Shown here: piece after piece, positions 17,120 through 24,508 of the stretch
Position numbering within the stretch: the first letter of the stretch is position 1
How the letters are laid out: the number at the start of each line of letters is the position of its first letter
Notes under the pieces: generated by a model
Database searches by the model: none
What the model was told of the DNA's origin: nothing
What the model saw: only the letters and a program-made list of their open reading frames with translations
Assembly: GCA_965544035.1 (NCBI GenBank)
Contig: CBEULR010000017.1
Coordinates: 1-43,905 of the forward strand
Length of the DNA stretch: 43,905 nt
Source of the DNA: CBEULR01 sp965544035
GTDB lineage: Bacteria; Bacillota; Desulfotomaculia; Desulfotomaculales; Desulforudaceae
Direction of reading: 5' to 3'
Position numbers and translations under genes: made by a program

Positions 17120-18403
17120 TTGGGTGGGATTAAACTTAGATACGGCCTGGAAGACAGGCCGCCGCTGTTTACCGGGCTGCTCTACGGGCTGCAGTGGCTC
17201 GCCGTCACCATCCCGACCGTGATCATCATCGGTAAGGTTGTATCCGGATTGCATTTTACCGACTGGGCGGCCCAGGTCAATTATATACAGAGACTGTTTT
17301 TTGTCACCGCCGCCGGTATGTTGGGACAGCTGTTTTGGGGGCACCGGTTGCCGCTCATCATCGGCCCGGCCACGGTACTGCTGGTAGGTATCGTCGCCGC
17401 CCAGAGCAGCAGCATCAGCTCCGTTTATTCCGCCATTCTAATCAGTGGAGCGGTATTGGCATTGCTGAGTGCAACCGGGTTATTCGCCCATCTGCACCAC
17501 CTTTTCACCTCCAGGGTGGTCGCAACCATCCTGATCTTAATCGCCTTCACCCTCACCCCCACCATTCTCAACCTGATTCTCACCATTCCGGAACCAGGAA
17601 TGGAATTCCTGCACTTTAACTTCGCCCTCATTACTGTGACAGCGATGTTCTTGGCCAACAGGCTGCTGACGGGCATCTGGAAATCCACTCTGATCATCTG
17701 GGCACTCATCATCGGCACTTTTCTGTATTGGGCTGTTGTCCCCCAATATCAGCTGCTCGTCGATCATCAGTTTCCGTTCGTCGCCAATTTCCTGGCGGGC
17801 CTGAGCTTCCAATTCACGCTGGATGCCGGTGTCTTGGCCTCGTTTTTGATTTGTTTCTTGGCCCTATCCATTAATGACTTGGGCTCCATGCAGTCTGTGG
17901 GTAAACTACTAAACCCGCCCCGGATGCCCGAAAGGATCACGGCCGGGATCACGGTCACCGGCTTATCCAACATCCTCGCCGGTGGTCTGAGTGTTATCGG
18001 TCCGGTAAACTTCTCGCTCAGCGCGGGCATTATCGCCTCCAACGGCAATGCTTCCCGTTTCACGCTCATCCCTGCCGGAATCGGATTACTGATCCTTTCC
18101 ATCCTGCCGGGAGTAGTCGCCGTAATCGGCAGTATTCCGTCGGTAATCGTGGGCATCATCCTGCTGTATATCATGTGCTCGCAGATCTCGGCCGGCTTAA
18201 TTGTGGCCCTCGGATCCCAGCGTTTCACATTTGAAGACGGGCTGATTATCGGGCTGCCCCTCATGCTGGGTGTCATCGTTTCCTTCCTGCCCCAGACAAT
18301 CACAGCGGCCTTCCCCCCGCTCCTGGTACCGATCATCGGTAACGGATTTGTGGTGGGGGTCCTGGCCGTACTACTTATGGAACACGTCATCTACCGGAGG
18401 TGA
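17120..18403 (+). CDS. NCS2-family nucleobase:cation symporter (xanthine/uracil permease type)
   Basis: A 427-aa integral membrane protein with about 12-14 hydrophobic segments. The opening GLQWLAVTIPTVIIIGKVV and the half-helix regions (LIIGPATVLLVG; LSINDLGSMQSVGK, where family members bind the base) fit NCS2 transporters, though the sequence is divergent from well-known UraA or PbuX. It would import a purine or pyrimidine base with protons; the substrate cannot be told. Start TTG at 17120, 5 bases after GAGGA. It is transcribed away from ctsR, with 248 bases between them. No flanking purine or pyrimidine genes. Confidence 0.82.
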   Translation: MGGIKLRYGLEDRPPLFTGLLYGLQWLAVTIPTVIIIGKVVSGLHFTDWAAQVNYIQRLFFVTAAGMLGQLFWGHRLPLIIGPATVLLVGIVAAQSSSISSVYSAILISGAVLALLSATGLFAHLHHLFTSRVVATILILIAFTLTPTILNLILTIPEPGMEFLHFNFALITVTAMFLANRLLTGIWKSTLIIWALIIGTFLYWAVVPQYQLLVDHQFPFVANFLAGLSFQFTLDAGVLASFLICFLALSINDLGSMQSVGKLLNPPRMPERITAGITVTGLSNILAGGLSVIGPVNFSLSAGIIASNGNASRFTLIPAGIGLLILSILPGVVAVIGSIPSVIVGIILLYIMCSQISAGLIVALGSQRFTFEDGLIIGLPLMLGVIVSFLPQTITAAFPPLLVPIIGNGFVVGVLAVLLMEHVIYRR

Positions 18404-18486
18404 CACCCCCCAACCGTGCGGACGGTTCGTGCGGCAAGCGTGTGGCCGTCGGAAGATTCCAACATCCGCCTCTGTTTGCTGGGGTA

Positions 18487-18514
18487 TTTGGGATAAGAAG
18501 GTTTGTGGTATAAT
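18487..18514 (+). promoter_or_regulatory. Putative promoter of the three-gene operon at 18538-19739
   Basis: A perfect TATAAT at 18509-18514 with a weak -35 (TTTGGG, 16-base spacing). It lies 24 bases upstream of the proposed CTG start. Confidence 0.55.
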
Positions 18515-18537
18515 AACCGCCAAAGAAGGTGATCCGA

Positions 18538-18738
18538 CTGAAGACTTTATCATACATCCTGATCGGGTTGGGAGTGCTGGTGCTGGGCGGTTATGCCCTT
18601 TATGCCGCCTGGATGTTCTTCTCTCTTTCGGAAATCCCGCTGCTTATCCGCGCGGGGGTGGGCGTCCTGGGCGTCGGTTTCCTCGTGCTTCTGATCGCGT
18701 TATGGATCGAAAAAAAGAAGGAAGGTGATGAAGGATGA
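18538..18738 (+). CDS. Small two-helix membrane protein (probable CTG start)
   Basis: 66 aa with two hydrophobic helices (residues 4-26 and 34-58) and a charged tail (EKKKEGDEG). No family recognised. The start is notable: AGGTGATC at 18527-18534 is an extended match to the 3' end of 16S rRNA, and the first suitably spaced codon is CTG at 18538. The GTG at 18529 lies inside this ribosome binding site and would add three residues. The stop overlaps the start of the next gene (ATGA), so the two are coupled. Confidence 0.7.
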   Translation: MKTLSYILIGLGVLVLGGYALYAAWMFFSLSEIPLLIRAGVGVLGVGFLVLLIALWIEKKKEGDEG

Positions 18739-19049
18739 TCATCAGCACAACCTCCGAGATTGCCGGCAAGAAAGTGGTTAAGACGCTGGGGCTGGTTACG
18801 GGGAACACCGTGCGCAGCCGCAATATCGGGCGGGATATTCTAGCCGGCCTGAGAAACATTGTCGGTGGGGAAATCAAGGAATACACCGAGTTGATGTCCT
18901 CGTCGCGCCGCGACGCCATCAATCGGATGGTGGCCGAAGCTGAAAAAATGGGGGCCAACGCCATCGTTGAGTTTCGGTTAATGACGGCCGCCGTCGCCAC
19001 CACGGCCGCGGAGATTGTCGCCTACGGAACAGCCGTAGTTGTGGAATAG
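18735..19049 (+). CDS. UPF0145 (YbjQ-like) heavy-metal-binding-type protein
   Basis: 104 aa, matching the UPF0145/YbjQ family: ISTTSEIAGKKVVKTLGLVTGNTVRSRNI, a central GEIKEYTELMSSSRRDAINRMV and the end MGANAIVEFRL with YGTAVVVE. The family forms a pentameric dodecin-like fold and is sometimes labelled heavy-metal-binding; no firm function is established. The ATG is coupled to the preceding small membrane protein and is followed 12 bases later by the next gene, suggesting a membrane-linked partner. Confidence 0.88.
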   Translation: MIISTTSEIAGKKVVKTLGLVTGNTVRSRNIGRDILAGLRNIVGGEIKEYTELMSSSRRDAINRMVAEAEKMGANAIVEFRLMTAAVATTAAEIVAYGTAVVVE

Positions 19050-19061
19050 GAGGGTTTATTC

Positions 19062-19739
19062 ATGGATCAGTTCATCGATGATGCCGCGTCAGCCGTAAAG
19101 ATTGAGGAAACGTATTTCAAGCCCAATGGCTACCGGGGTCTTCCCTCCGATGTCTCGTATACGGTACTCCGCGGCTCAATCCCGATCCTGGTATCGGCGC
19201 CGCACGCGGTGAAGCACTTTCGCCTTACCAACACCGAACCAAAGGATGAGGACGAGTACACCGGGGCCATCGCCCGCCTCTTGCACCAGCGGACGGGCTG
19301 CTGGGCGATTTACGCCGCCAAGGCCGATATCGACCCCAATTTTTACGATGACTGCCCTTACAAGGCGGGACTGCGTGAGCTGGTGGAGAAGGAAAAGATC
19401 CAGTTGGTTATCGACATTCACGCCGCCGCCATCTGGCGTACTTTCAATATCGACATCGGCACCTGCCGGGGGGAATCACTGCTGGGACGAACCGATTATC
19501 TGGAGGCACTTCTTATAGCCCTGCGCGGCGGGGGCATCCAGGCAGTCTTCGTCGACAGCGTGTTTACCGGCTGCGGTCAGCCCACGGTAACCCGCTTTGT
19601 GAGCGAAACCCTGGGCGTCCCGGCTCTGCAGCTCGAAATCAACAAACGTCTGCGCGATCCGGAACAGAACCCGGTCTATTTCGGTGTTCTGCTGCGCAAC
19701 CTGGAATCATTCATCAACGGACTAAAAGCCGAAGAATAG
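19062..19739 (+). CDS. N-formylglutamate amidohydrolase-like protein
   Basis: 225 aa resembling the N-formylglutamate deformylase (HutG/FGase) fold, related to zinc carboxypeptidases: LVSAPHAVKH with an early His, DIHAAA with the Asp-His pair, and LQLEINKRLR with the catalytic Glu. Family members hydrolyse N-acyl or formyl amides; the true substrate here is unknown, and no histidine-degradation genes are near. Start ATG at 19062 after GGAGGG. Last gene of the three-gene operon, followed by a terminator 17 bases after the stop. Confidence 0.78.
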   Translation: MDQFIDDAASAVKIEETYFKPNGYRGLPSDVSYTVLRGSIPILVSAPHAVKHFRLTNTEPKDEDEYTGAIARLLHQRTGCWAIYAAKADIDPNFYDDCPYKAGLRELVEKEKIQLVIDIHAAAIWRTFNIDIGTCRGESLLGRTDYLEALLIALRGGGIQAVFVDSVFTGCGQPTVTRFVSETLGVPALQLEINKRLRDPEQNPVYFGVLLRNLESFINGLKAEE

Positions 19740-19755
19740 CGTTTGACGCCCCTGC

Positions 19756-19785
19756 GCCGTCAGTGGTAGGACTGGCGGCATTTTT
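19756..19785 (+). terminator. Intrinsic terminator after the FGase-like gene
   Basis: GCCGTCAGT pairs with ACTGGCGGC (one G-U) around a 6-base loop and is followed by ATTTTT. Bases 19786-19938 beyond it hold nothing convincing apart from the ablB ribosome binding site. Confidence 0.8.
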
Positions 19786-19938
19786 CACGCAGTGTATCTT
19801 TCGGTGCCCGGGCGACTGCCGATCAGTGAACAGGCTTGAGCATTTTCCGCTTTCCGAGAAATAGCTTTGTATTCCCGTGTCATATGATGGCATCACCCGG
19901 CGGGGCGATATGAGAGTTTGAATGAAAGGAGCAGCCCT

Positions 19939-20799
19939 TTGCTTTTCACGGAGCACGATGAAATCCTTCGCGAGGAAAACGCCGGCTTCAGAATTCGGGC
20001 TCTGATAGACCACACCAGCAGGCGGCTGTGGGTTTTCCAGGGGGAAATTGAGGATTATCCCGCCTTTAAGGAATTTGTTTTCAGCGAGGCACTGCGCCTG
20101 GGTTTCGGCAAGATTGTGTACCCCTGCCCTCAAAAGTACGCCGCCGGACTCCAGAAAGTCGGCTTTGAAGCGGAGGCGCGGGCGGAAGGCTTTTTCAACG
20201 GTGACCCCGGATACTTCATGGCACTCTTTACCGATCCGGCACGTAAACACAGCGACCACCTGGTCGATGAGGTGGACATGCTGCGCCGGATTATCGAAAA
20301 ACCGCAGACGATCCGGGAACATCCGGACGGAGACTTCGACCTGCGGCCCGGGGGCCGCGACGATCTTGAGGCCATGGGCGCCTTATTCGCCGAGGTATTC
20401 GAAAGCTATCCGACACCGGTGCACGATCCGGCCTACCTGGCCACTCTGCTGAACCACGGTGTCCGTTTCCTTCTGGCCTGGGACGGTCCCAAGCTGGCCG
20501 GCGTAGCGGCGGTCGAGATAGAAGAGGAGTACGGGCGGGCCGAGATGACCGACTGCGCAACTCTTCCGGCATACCGGGGCCGCGGGCTGGCCAGCAGCCT
20601 TCTGCGTTCTTTGGAAAACGACTGCAGCCGGGCCGGGATCAAGTGTTTTTACAGTCTTTCCAGGGCCGGCCAGTACGGAGTGAATCTGGTGTTTCACCGG
20701 CTCGGCTATCGCTATCGCGGCACCCTGCTCAACAACGCCCACATCGGAGGACGGTTCGAGGACCTCAACGTCTGGGTAAAATACCCTGTCCAGAGTTAG
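19939..20799 (+). CDS. ablB: Putative beta-lysine N-acetyltransferase
   Basis: Acetylates beta-lysine to N-epsilon-acetyl-beta-lysine, an osmolyte of methanogens and some Clostridia. 286 aa: an N-terminal domain of the AblB type (GDPGYFMALF) and a C-terminal GNAT domain with the acetyl-CoA loop YRGRGLASSLL (about residue 210) and the family ending RGTLLNNAHIGGRFEDLNVW. The usual partner, lysine 2,3-aminomutase ablA, is absent nearby. Start TTG at 19939, 7 bases after AAAGGAG; a TTG at 19918 has no such site. It ends at a hairpin shared with the convergent gene. Confidence 0.87.
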   Translation: MLFTEHDEILREENAGFRIRALIDHTSRRLWVFQGEIEDYPAFKEFVFSEALRLGFGKIVYPCPQKYAAGLQKVGFEAEARAEGFFNGDPGYFMALFTDPARKHSDHLVDEVDMLRRIIEKPQTIREHPDGDFDLRPGGRDDLEAMGALFAEVFESYPTPVHDPAYLATLLNHGVRFLLAWDGPKLAGVAAVEIEEEYGRAEMTDCATLPAYRGRGLASSLLRSLENDCSRAGIKCFYSLSRAGQYGVNLVFHRLGYRYRGTLLNNAHIGGRFEDLNVWVKYPVQS

Positions 20800-20806
20800 C
20801 CCCGGA

Positions 20807-20851
20807 CCTTGGGGGGAAAGCCCCAACTCCGCAAGGCATTTTCCCCCAAGG
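20807..20851. terminator. Bidirectional terminator-like hairpin
   Basis: Arms CCTTGGGGG and CCCCCAAGG, extended by A/T pairs, flank a 19-base loop between the convergent ablB and 56-aa membrane protein genes. The T-tail is short (TTTCC on the plus strand), so efficiency is uncertain. Confidence 0.6.
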
Positions 20852-20869
20852 TTTCCTGCTGATGCGGCA

Positions 20870-21040
20870 TCAAAGGGCAAAGACAATCACACCGATCAAG
20901 AAAACAAAAAAGCCCACCAGTTTTACATACGGCGCCAAACCGGTTGCGATCAGGAACAAACCAAGGGGCGCAAGCACTGCTCCCAAGAGCATCCCGGGAA
21001 CGTTACTCGGGAAGGACTGGGCTTTCACTTGTTCCGTCAT
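20870..21040 (-). CDS. Small membrane protein, tandem paralogue A (56 aa)
   Basis: 56 aa: a short polar start, then two hydrophobic helices (GMLLGAVLAPLGLFLIATGL and KLVGFFVFLIGVIVFAL) joined by APYV. It is about 80 percent identical over its last 48 residues to the protein at 21197-21358. ATG at 21040 with GGAGG 9 bases upstream. No family recognised. The two copies also share a leader element (CCATAAA then AGG and AACAC, here at 21098-21113), so the duplication included regulatory sequence. The leader holds two direct copies of GTGTTAA near 21062-21092. Confidence 0.8.
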   Translation of the reverse strand: MTEQVKAQSFPSNVPGMLLGAVLAPLGLFLIATGLAPYVKLVGFFVFLIGVIVFAL

Positions 21041-21196
21041 GGCGGGTTTCCTCCTCTCTACCCCTTATTAACACAGCGTATGCGTTAACACCCGGCAGTG
21101 TTCCTGTTTATGGTTGTGTTACCATATCCAATGAGAAATCGCCCCAATAGAGAGGCGATTCCATCGACGTGGACTCCCTGGGCGGCTGACGGTGGA

Positions 21197-21358
21197 TTAC
21201 AGGGCAAAAATGATAACGCCGATCAGGAAGATGAAAAAGCCCACTAACTTTACATACGGAGCCAGACCGGTGACAATCAGGAACAGCCCGAGAGCAACGA
21301 GAATCGCCCCCAAGAGCATCCCCGGAACATTTAAGGGAAAAGCTTGGGCTTCTGCCAT
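21197..21358 (-). CDS. Small membrane protein, tandem paralogue B (53 aa)
   Basis: 53 aa, paralogue of the next gene; shared cores are NVPGMLLGA, LGLFLI and TGLAPYVKLVGFF, with conservative changes between (V to I, A to V). This pattern of silent and conservative change supports real coding. ATG at 21358, 7 bases after GAGGGGG. Its leader has the shared element at 21410-21426. A hairpin AATCGCC/GGCGATT with a poor T-tail follows the stop, at about 21143-21166. Function unknown; two tight transmembrane helices suggest an oligomeric or accessory membrane peptide. Confidence 0.8.
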   Translation of the reverse strand: MAEAQAFPLNVPGMLLGAILVALGLFLIVTGLAPYVKLVGFFIFLIGVIIFAL

Positions 21359-21472
21359 GGCAATACCCCCTCTCATTTGTTACCAAAAGATATGCAGAAA
21401 GATGTTGATGTGTTACCTATTTATGGCTGTAGCGGGCTGTTTTACCAAGACGCTCCCATAAAGCCAAACCCT

Positions 21473-21919
21473 TTACCGATCCAGATCCTGCACAAACTCC
21501 GCTACCACCCGCATCAGGCCGGACAGATCCAGCTGACTGGCGTTCCCGCCGGCAGCGTGCACCCTGTTGACGGCAGCCGTGGTTTCAGTCACGGCAAGCA
21601 GGCTCCCGGCCAGGGTGTCCACCATTCTGGCCAGGCTCTGGACCTTTTTTACCCACTTTACCAAATTCTCGCCAAAATCGGCAGGAGATGCGGAAAAAGC
21701 GGTTTGCTCCGGATCCTGCTGCCCAAGGGCCTTCACCCTCTCCAGAGCCTGCTCGATCACCTTCCGGTCCATCGCCTGCTGTTTCTCCAGATCCTCCAGC
21801 TTGCGCAGAAGTCTTTCCAGACTCTCAATCAACTCCCTCTGGTTGTCGCCGTGTTCAGCTTCAAAACCGGGCTCGGCATATTCACCGGCTTTTGATTGGA
21901 GATCTTCAGTCATGTCCAA
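21473..21919 (-). CDS. Hypothetical coiled-coil protein
   Basis: 148 aa, soluble. Residues 25-75 are strongly coiled-coil forming (LIESLERLLRKLEDLEKQQ, then VIEQALERVKALGQQ); the rest is an amphipathic helical region (ENLVKWVKKVQSLARMVDTL). No family recognised. TTG at 21919 with GGAGG 8 bases upstream. It lies 47 bases after the 76-aa gene and is probably co-transcribed with it, and possibly with the small membrane proteins downstream. Confidence 0.75.
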   Translation of the reverse strand: MDMTEDLQSKAGEYAEPGFEAEHGDNQRELIESLERLLRKLEDLEKQQAMDRKVIEQALERVKALGQQDPEQTAFSASPADFGENLVKWVKKVQSLARMVDTLAGSLLAVTETTAAVNRVHAAGGNASQLDLSGLMRVVAEFVQDLDR

Positions 21920-21966
21920 GAGTTCACCCTCCTCTCTGCGGTTTTCATTCTTGACCTTCCGGTTTG

Positions 21967-22197
21967 CTATTCCTTTGACGATACAAACAGTGAGTTAATC
22001 AGGCTCATCAAGAACCGTTTATGCTCCGGTTTCAGGTTTTCAGCGGCAATGCCGAGAGTCTCCGACAGCAGTTGGGCAACCTGTTCCGGATCAGACACGG
22101 CCTGCTCAAGACTCTCTAACTCTTCGCGACTAAGGTTTCTTAACAGACTCTGGAATGAACCGAGCAAATCATTGAGATCCGGCGATTCGTCAGCCAA
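21967..22197 (-). CDS. Hypothetical small acidic protein
   Basis: 76 aa, acidic and predicted all-helical (LLGSFQSLLRNLSREELESL). No family recognised. TTG at 22197, 7 bases after GGGAGG. A TTGACA lies at 22255-22260 on the minus strand, but no matching -10 at 17 bases was found. First gene of the short minus-strand series ending with the tandem membrane proteins; a strong terminator upstream isolates it from the 110-aa membrane protein. Confidence 0.72.
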   Translation of the reverse strand: MADESPDLNDLLGSFQSLLRNLSREELESLEQAVSDPEQVAQLLSETLGIAAENLKPEHKRFLMSLINSLFVSSKE

Positions 22198-22274
22198 TTA
22201 GATCCCTCCCATCTTGACTGCTAGGAATCGACTGAAGCGGTATGTAGTAAGTTATGTCAAAGTCTGGTGATCTG

Positions 22275-22310
22275 TGAAAAAATAAGAAACCCCCGGCTTA
22301 TTGCCGGGGG
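22275..22310 (-). terminator. Intrinsic terminator of the 110-aa membrane protein gene
   Basis: Minus strand: CCCCCGGC pairs with GCCGGGGG around AATAA, followed by TTTCTTATTTTTT. It starts 15 bases after the stop codon at 22325. Confidence 0.9.
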
Positions 22311-22324
22311 TGCATTGATTATCC

Positions 22325-22657
22325 CTATACCTTTTCGCGGGGGCGCCGATAGTGTCGAAGCGCAGTTGCCAGCACCCTGACGCCGCCTGCCGCCACAACA
22401 ACAAAGTACGGCCAAAACACAGTCGGGCCGAACACCCGGGCAATAAACGGAACCAGGAAGGTAGCCAGTCCCAGGCAGGTCAACCACCGACCGATGATCA
22501 GGGCGACCCGTTCCCCTTCATCTCCTTCCAGCCGGAGAGCCCGGGCAAGAAAATCCACCTTGTATCCGAACCAGATCAGGACGCCGGTGTTAAACATAAT
22601 CAGCCCCAGCGCCAGCGCGATCACGTCGGAAGGCAACACGTCAATGCGGATGGTCAT
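22325..22657 (-). CDS. Hypothetical membrane protein with three helices
   Basis: 110 aa with hydrophobic segments at about residues 11-31 (VIALALGLIMFNTGVLIWFGY), 55-75 (LTCLGLATFLVPFIARVFG) and 78-95, and a basic C-terminus (RHYRRPREKV). No family recognised. ATG at 22657 with GGAGG 7 bases upstream; an in-frame start at 22696 lacks a site. Upstream, 22658-22754 shows no clear promoter, and then a partial copy of the MITE-like repeat begins. Confidence 0.75.
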   Translation of the reverse strand: MTIRIDVLPSDVIALALGLIMFNTGVLIWFGYKVDFLARALRLEGDEGERVALIIGRWLTCLGLATFLVPFIARVFGPTVFWPYFVVVAAGGVRVLATALRHYRRPREKV

Positions 22658-22754
22658 GCGCTCACCTCCATCGAGATGATCTCTTTCCCCCAGCATACCA
22701 TACCGCGCCAGCCGTCGGCCGCATAACTGCCCGGCAACACAGCGTCATTCCCCA

Positions 22755-22822
22755 TATCATCCGGGTTTGCGCCGGTCTCCGCTTGGCGATTCGACCATTT
22801 CTAAGCTCGGGTTCGGTGTGCG
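22755..22822. repeat. Partial (left-arm) copy of the MITE-like repeat
   Basis: Begins with a variant terminal repeat (TATCATCCGGGTTTGCG) and continues through GCCGGTCTCC to a 35-base exact match (22788-22822) with 3551-3585 of the full element. Similarity stops at 22823, 24 bases before the serpin stop codon, so this is a truncated copy. Confidence 0.8.
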
Positions 22823-22845
22823 CCAGCCATCAGGGAGAAATTCGA

Positions 22846-24432
22846 CTACCGTGGATCGTGTACCGCCCCGGCAAACAGCACGGTGTCGGTTTCGTCATCG
22901 TGGATGACAAAGAAGAACGGCCGGTCGGCGATCAGCTCAAACGGTTCGGGACCCGGAGCCAAAGACGTCACCCGGACCTCGATCACCGTAACCGCCGCCG
23001 CCTCGGTGCCCTTCTCGTCCACCTCAATCACCGCCTTGTGCCGCGCGTCTCCGACGTAAAACTCGTCCCCGCCGGGAGCCATTTTGCTGAAGTCAGCCTG
23101 CTGCTGGTCAAAAATCACACCTAAGCCGAGCGCGCTCAGCGGGCCCTTCAGGTCAACGGCAGACTCCATCTCAAACCGGGGCAAGCCCACCGTGCCCTCC
23201 CGGACGGAGAAGGCGGATGTCCAGCGGTCCCACGACTCCGCGTCGAGCCTTTCCAGGAATTGATCAAGGCCGGAATCACGATCGGGCACAAACACGTACA
23301 TACCCAAACGTTTATTCTCTCCATAACCCAGGCGCACCGCACGAAAGCCGTCCCCGTCCAGGTAAAGATACTCGCCCTGCTGATGCATCATCGGCACCTC
23401 CACCCGGGTACCGTCATCCTTGACAAAGTCGCGCGGTTTGGTCAAATCGGGATCAAACTCCGCACTCCAATTCCCGTAGAAATAGATGGCGTTGGCCAGA
23501 AGCAGCACGGTCATGGGGTCGATTTCCTTGACCATATCCCGGATCATACCGTTGGTGGCGTCACTGATCCACCTGTTGACCACATCCGGAGCGCTCGGAT
23601 CCAGGAAGTCCAGCGTACGCACTTCGGCACGGTGGTACTCGCGGGCCAGGCGCAAGAACTCGGCATCAAAATCCCGCTGCTGGTGCAGCCACAGGGAATC
23701 GGCGATGCTCAGCTTCACGCCGTCATCGGGTGCGGCGAGGGCCTCCCGCACTGCCGCACATCTCCGGTTAAACTCCTCCGCGTCAAGCCCCCGTGCCTGC
23801 AGAACTTGGGTCATCGCCTCCCGGGTCTCTCCGGAAGCGCCGTTGTAAAGCACGGCCAGGGCGAGGTAAACACTGGCCGGGGAGGCGAACATATTCTCAC
23901 CGGGTACATACAGCTCACCGAACAGATCAAACGCAAACTGACTGGTCGGGCCGCCGCCGGGGACACTGCCGGAGTCGTCCCGGCCGCCGATGCTCACCGT
24001 AGCCTTCTCCGCATCCCAGGTAGTCCTAAACCCCAGAGCCTCCGATATAAACCGCAGGGGAACCATCAGTCGACCATCCTCCAAGCGCGCCGGGGCATCC
24101 AGAGTGACCCCCGGACTCCCGTCGATCACCGGCACCGAAGCGCCGACCGCCATCTGCACACTCCGATCCGCGTCTTCGAGCCTCACCGTGGCGGTCCCGC
24201 TTTCCGCATCCCAGTCCACTACGGCCCCCAGGGCCTCGGAAACAAACCGCAGGGGAACGTACACCCTGGCAGTCTCCCGGTCAAGATAAGGAGCACCGTC
24301 GGAACAATCAACCTGGCACCCGTTCACGGTCACCTGCACCGACTGCGCACCGGCCATGCCGAAACCGGGCTGAAACAGGAAACCCGCCGCCACGAGACCA
24401 ATCACAGCCAAGATAACAAACAACCGACGCAA
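22846..24432 (-). CDS. Secreted serpin with N-terminal copper-amine-oxidase-like stalk domain
   Basis: 528 aa. A signal peptide occupies residues 1-29. Two repeats of the stalk domain follow (copper amine oxidase N-terminal-like): VYVPLRFVSEALGAVVDWD near 57-75 and LMVPLRFISEALGFRTTWD near 122-140. A full serpin domain runs from about 164 to the end, with ANAIYFYGNW and the C-terminal DRPFFFVIHD. The reactive-loop hinge GTEAAA starts at 475, with small residues as in inhibitory serpins; the P1 site by count is near VTS (about 489-490). It should inhibit extracytoplasmic proteases. TTG at 24432, 7 bases after GGAGG. Downstream is the partial MITE. Confidence 0.9.
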   Translation of the reverse strand: MRRLFVILAVIGLVAAGFLFQPGFGMAGAQSVQVTVNGCQVDCSDGAPYLDRETARVYVPLRFVSEALGAVVDWDAESGTATVRLEDADRSVQMAVGASVPVIDGSPGVTLDAPARLEDGRLMVPLRFISEALGFRTTWDAEKATVSIGGRDDSGSVPGGGPTSQFAFDLFGELYVPGENMFASPASVYLALAVLYNGASGETREAMTQVLQARGLDAEEFNRRCAAVREALAAPDDGVKLSIADSLWLHQQRDFDAEFLRLAREYHRAEVRTLDFLDPSAPDVVNRWISDATNGMIRDMVKEIDPMTVLLLANAIYFYGNWSAEFDPDLTKPRDFVKDDGTRVEVPMMHQQGEYLYLDGDGFRAVRLGYGENKRLGMYVFVPDRDSGLDQFLERLDAESWDRWTSAFSVREGTVGLPRFEMESAVDLKGPLSALGLGVIFDQQQADFSKMAPGGDEFYVGDARHKAVIEVDEKGTEAAAVTVIEVRVTSLAPGPEPFELIADRPFFFVIHDDETDTVLFAGAVHDPR

Positions 24433-24508
24433 AAGGACACCTCCTCTGTGGATTCCATTTCCTTTTAGACGTCGGCTGTCTCCATTCGGTTTTGTACGGG
24501 CCCATTCA

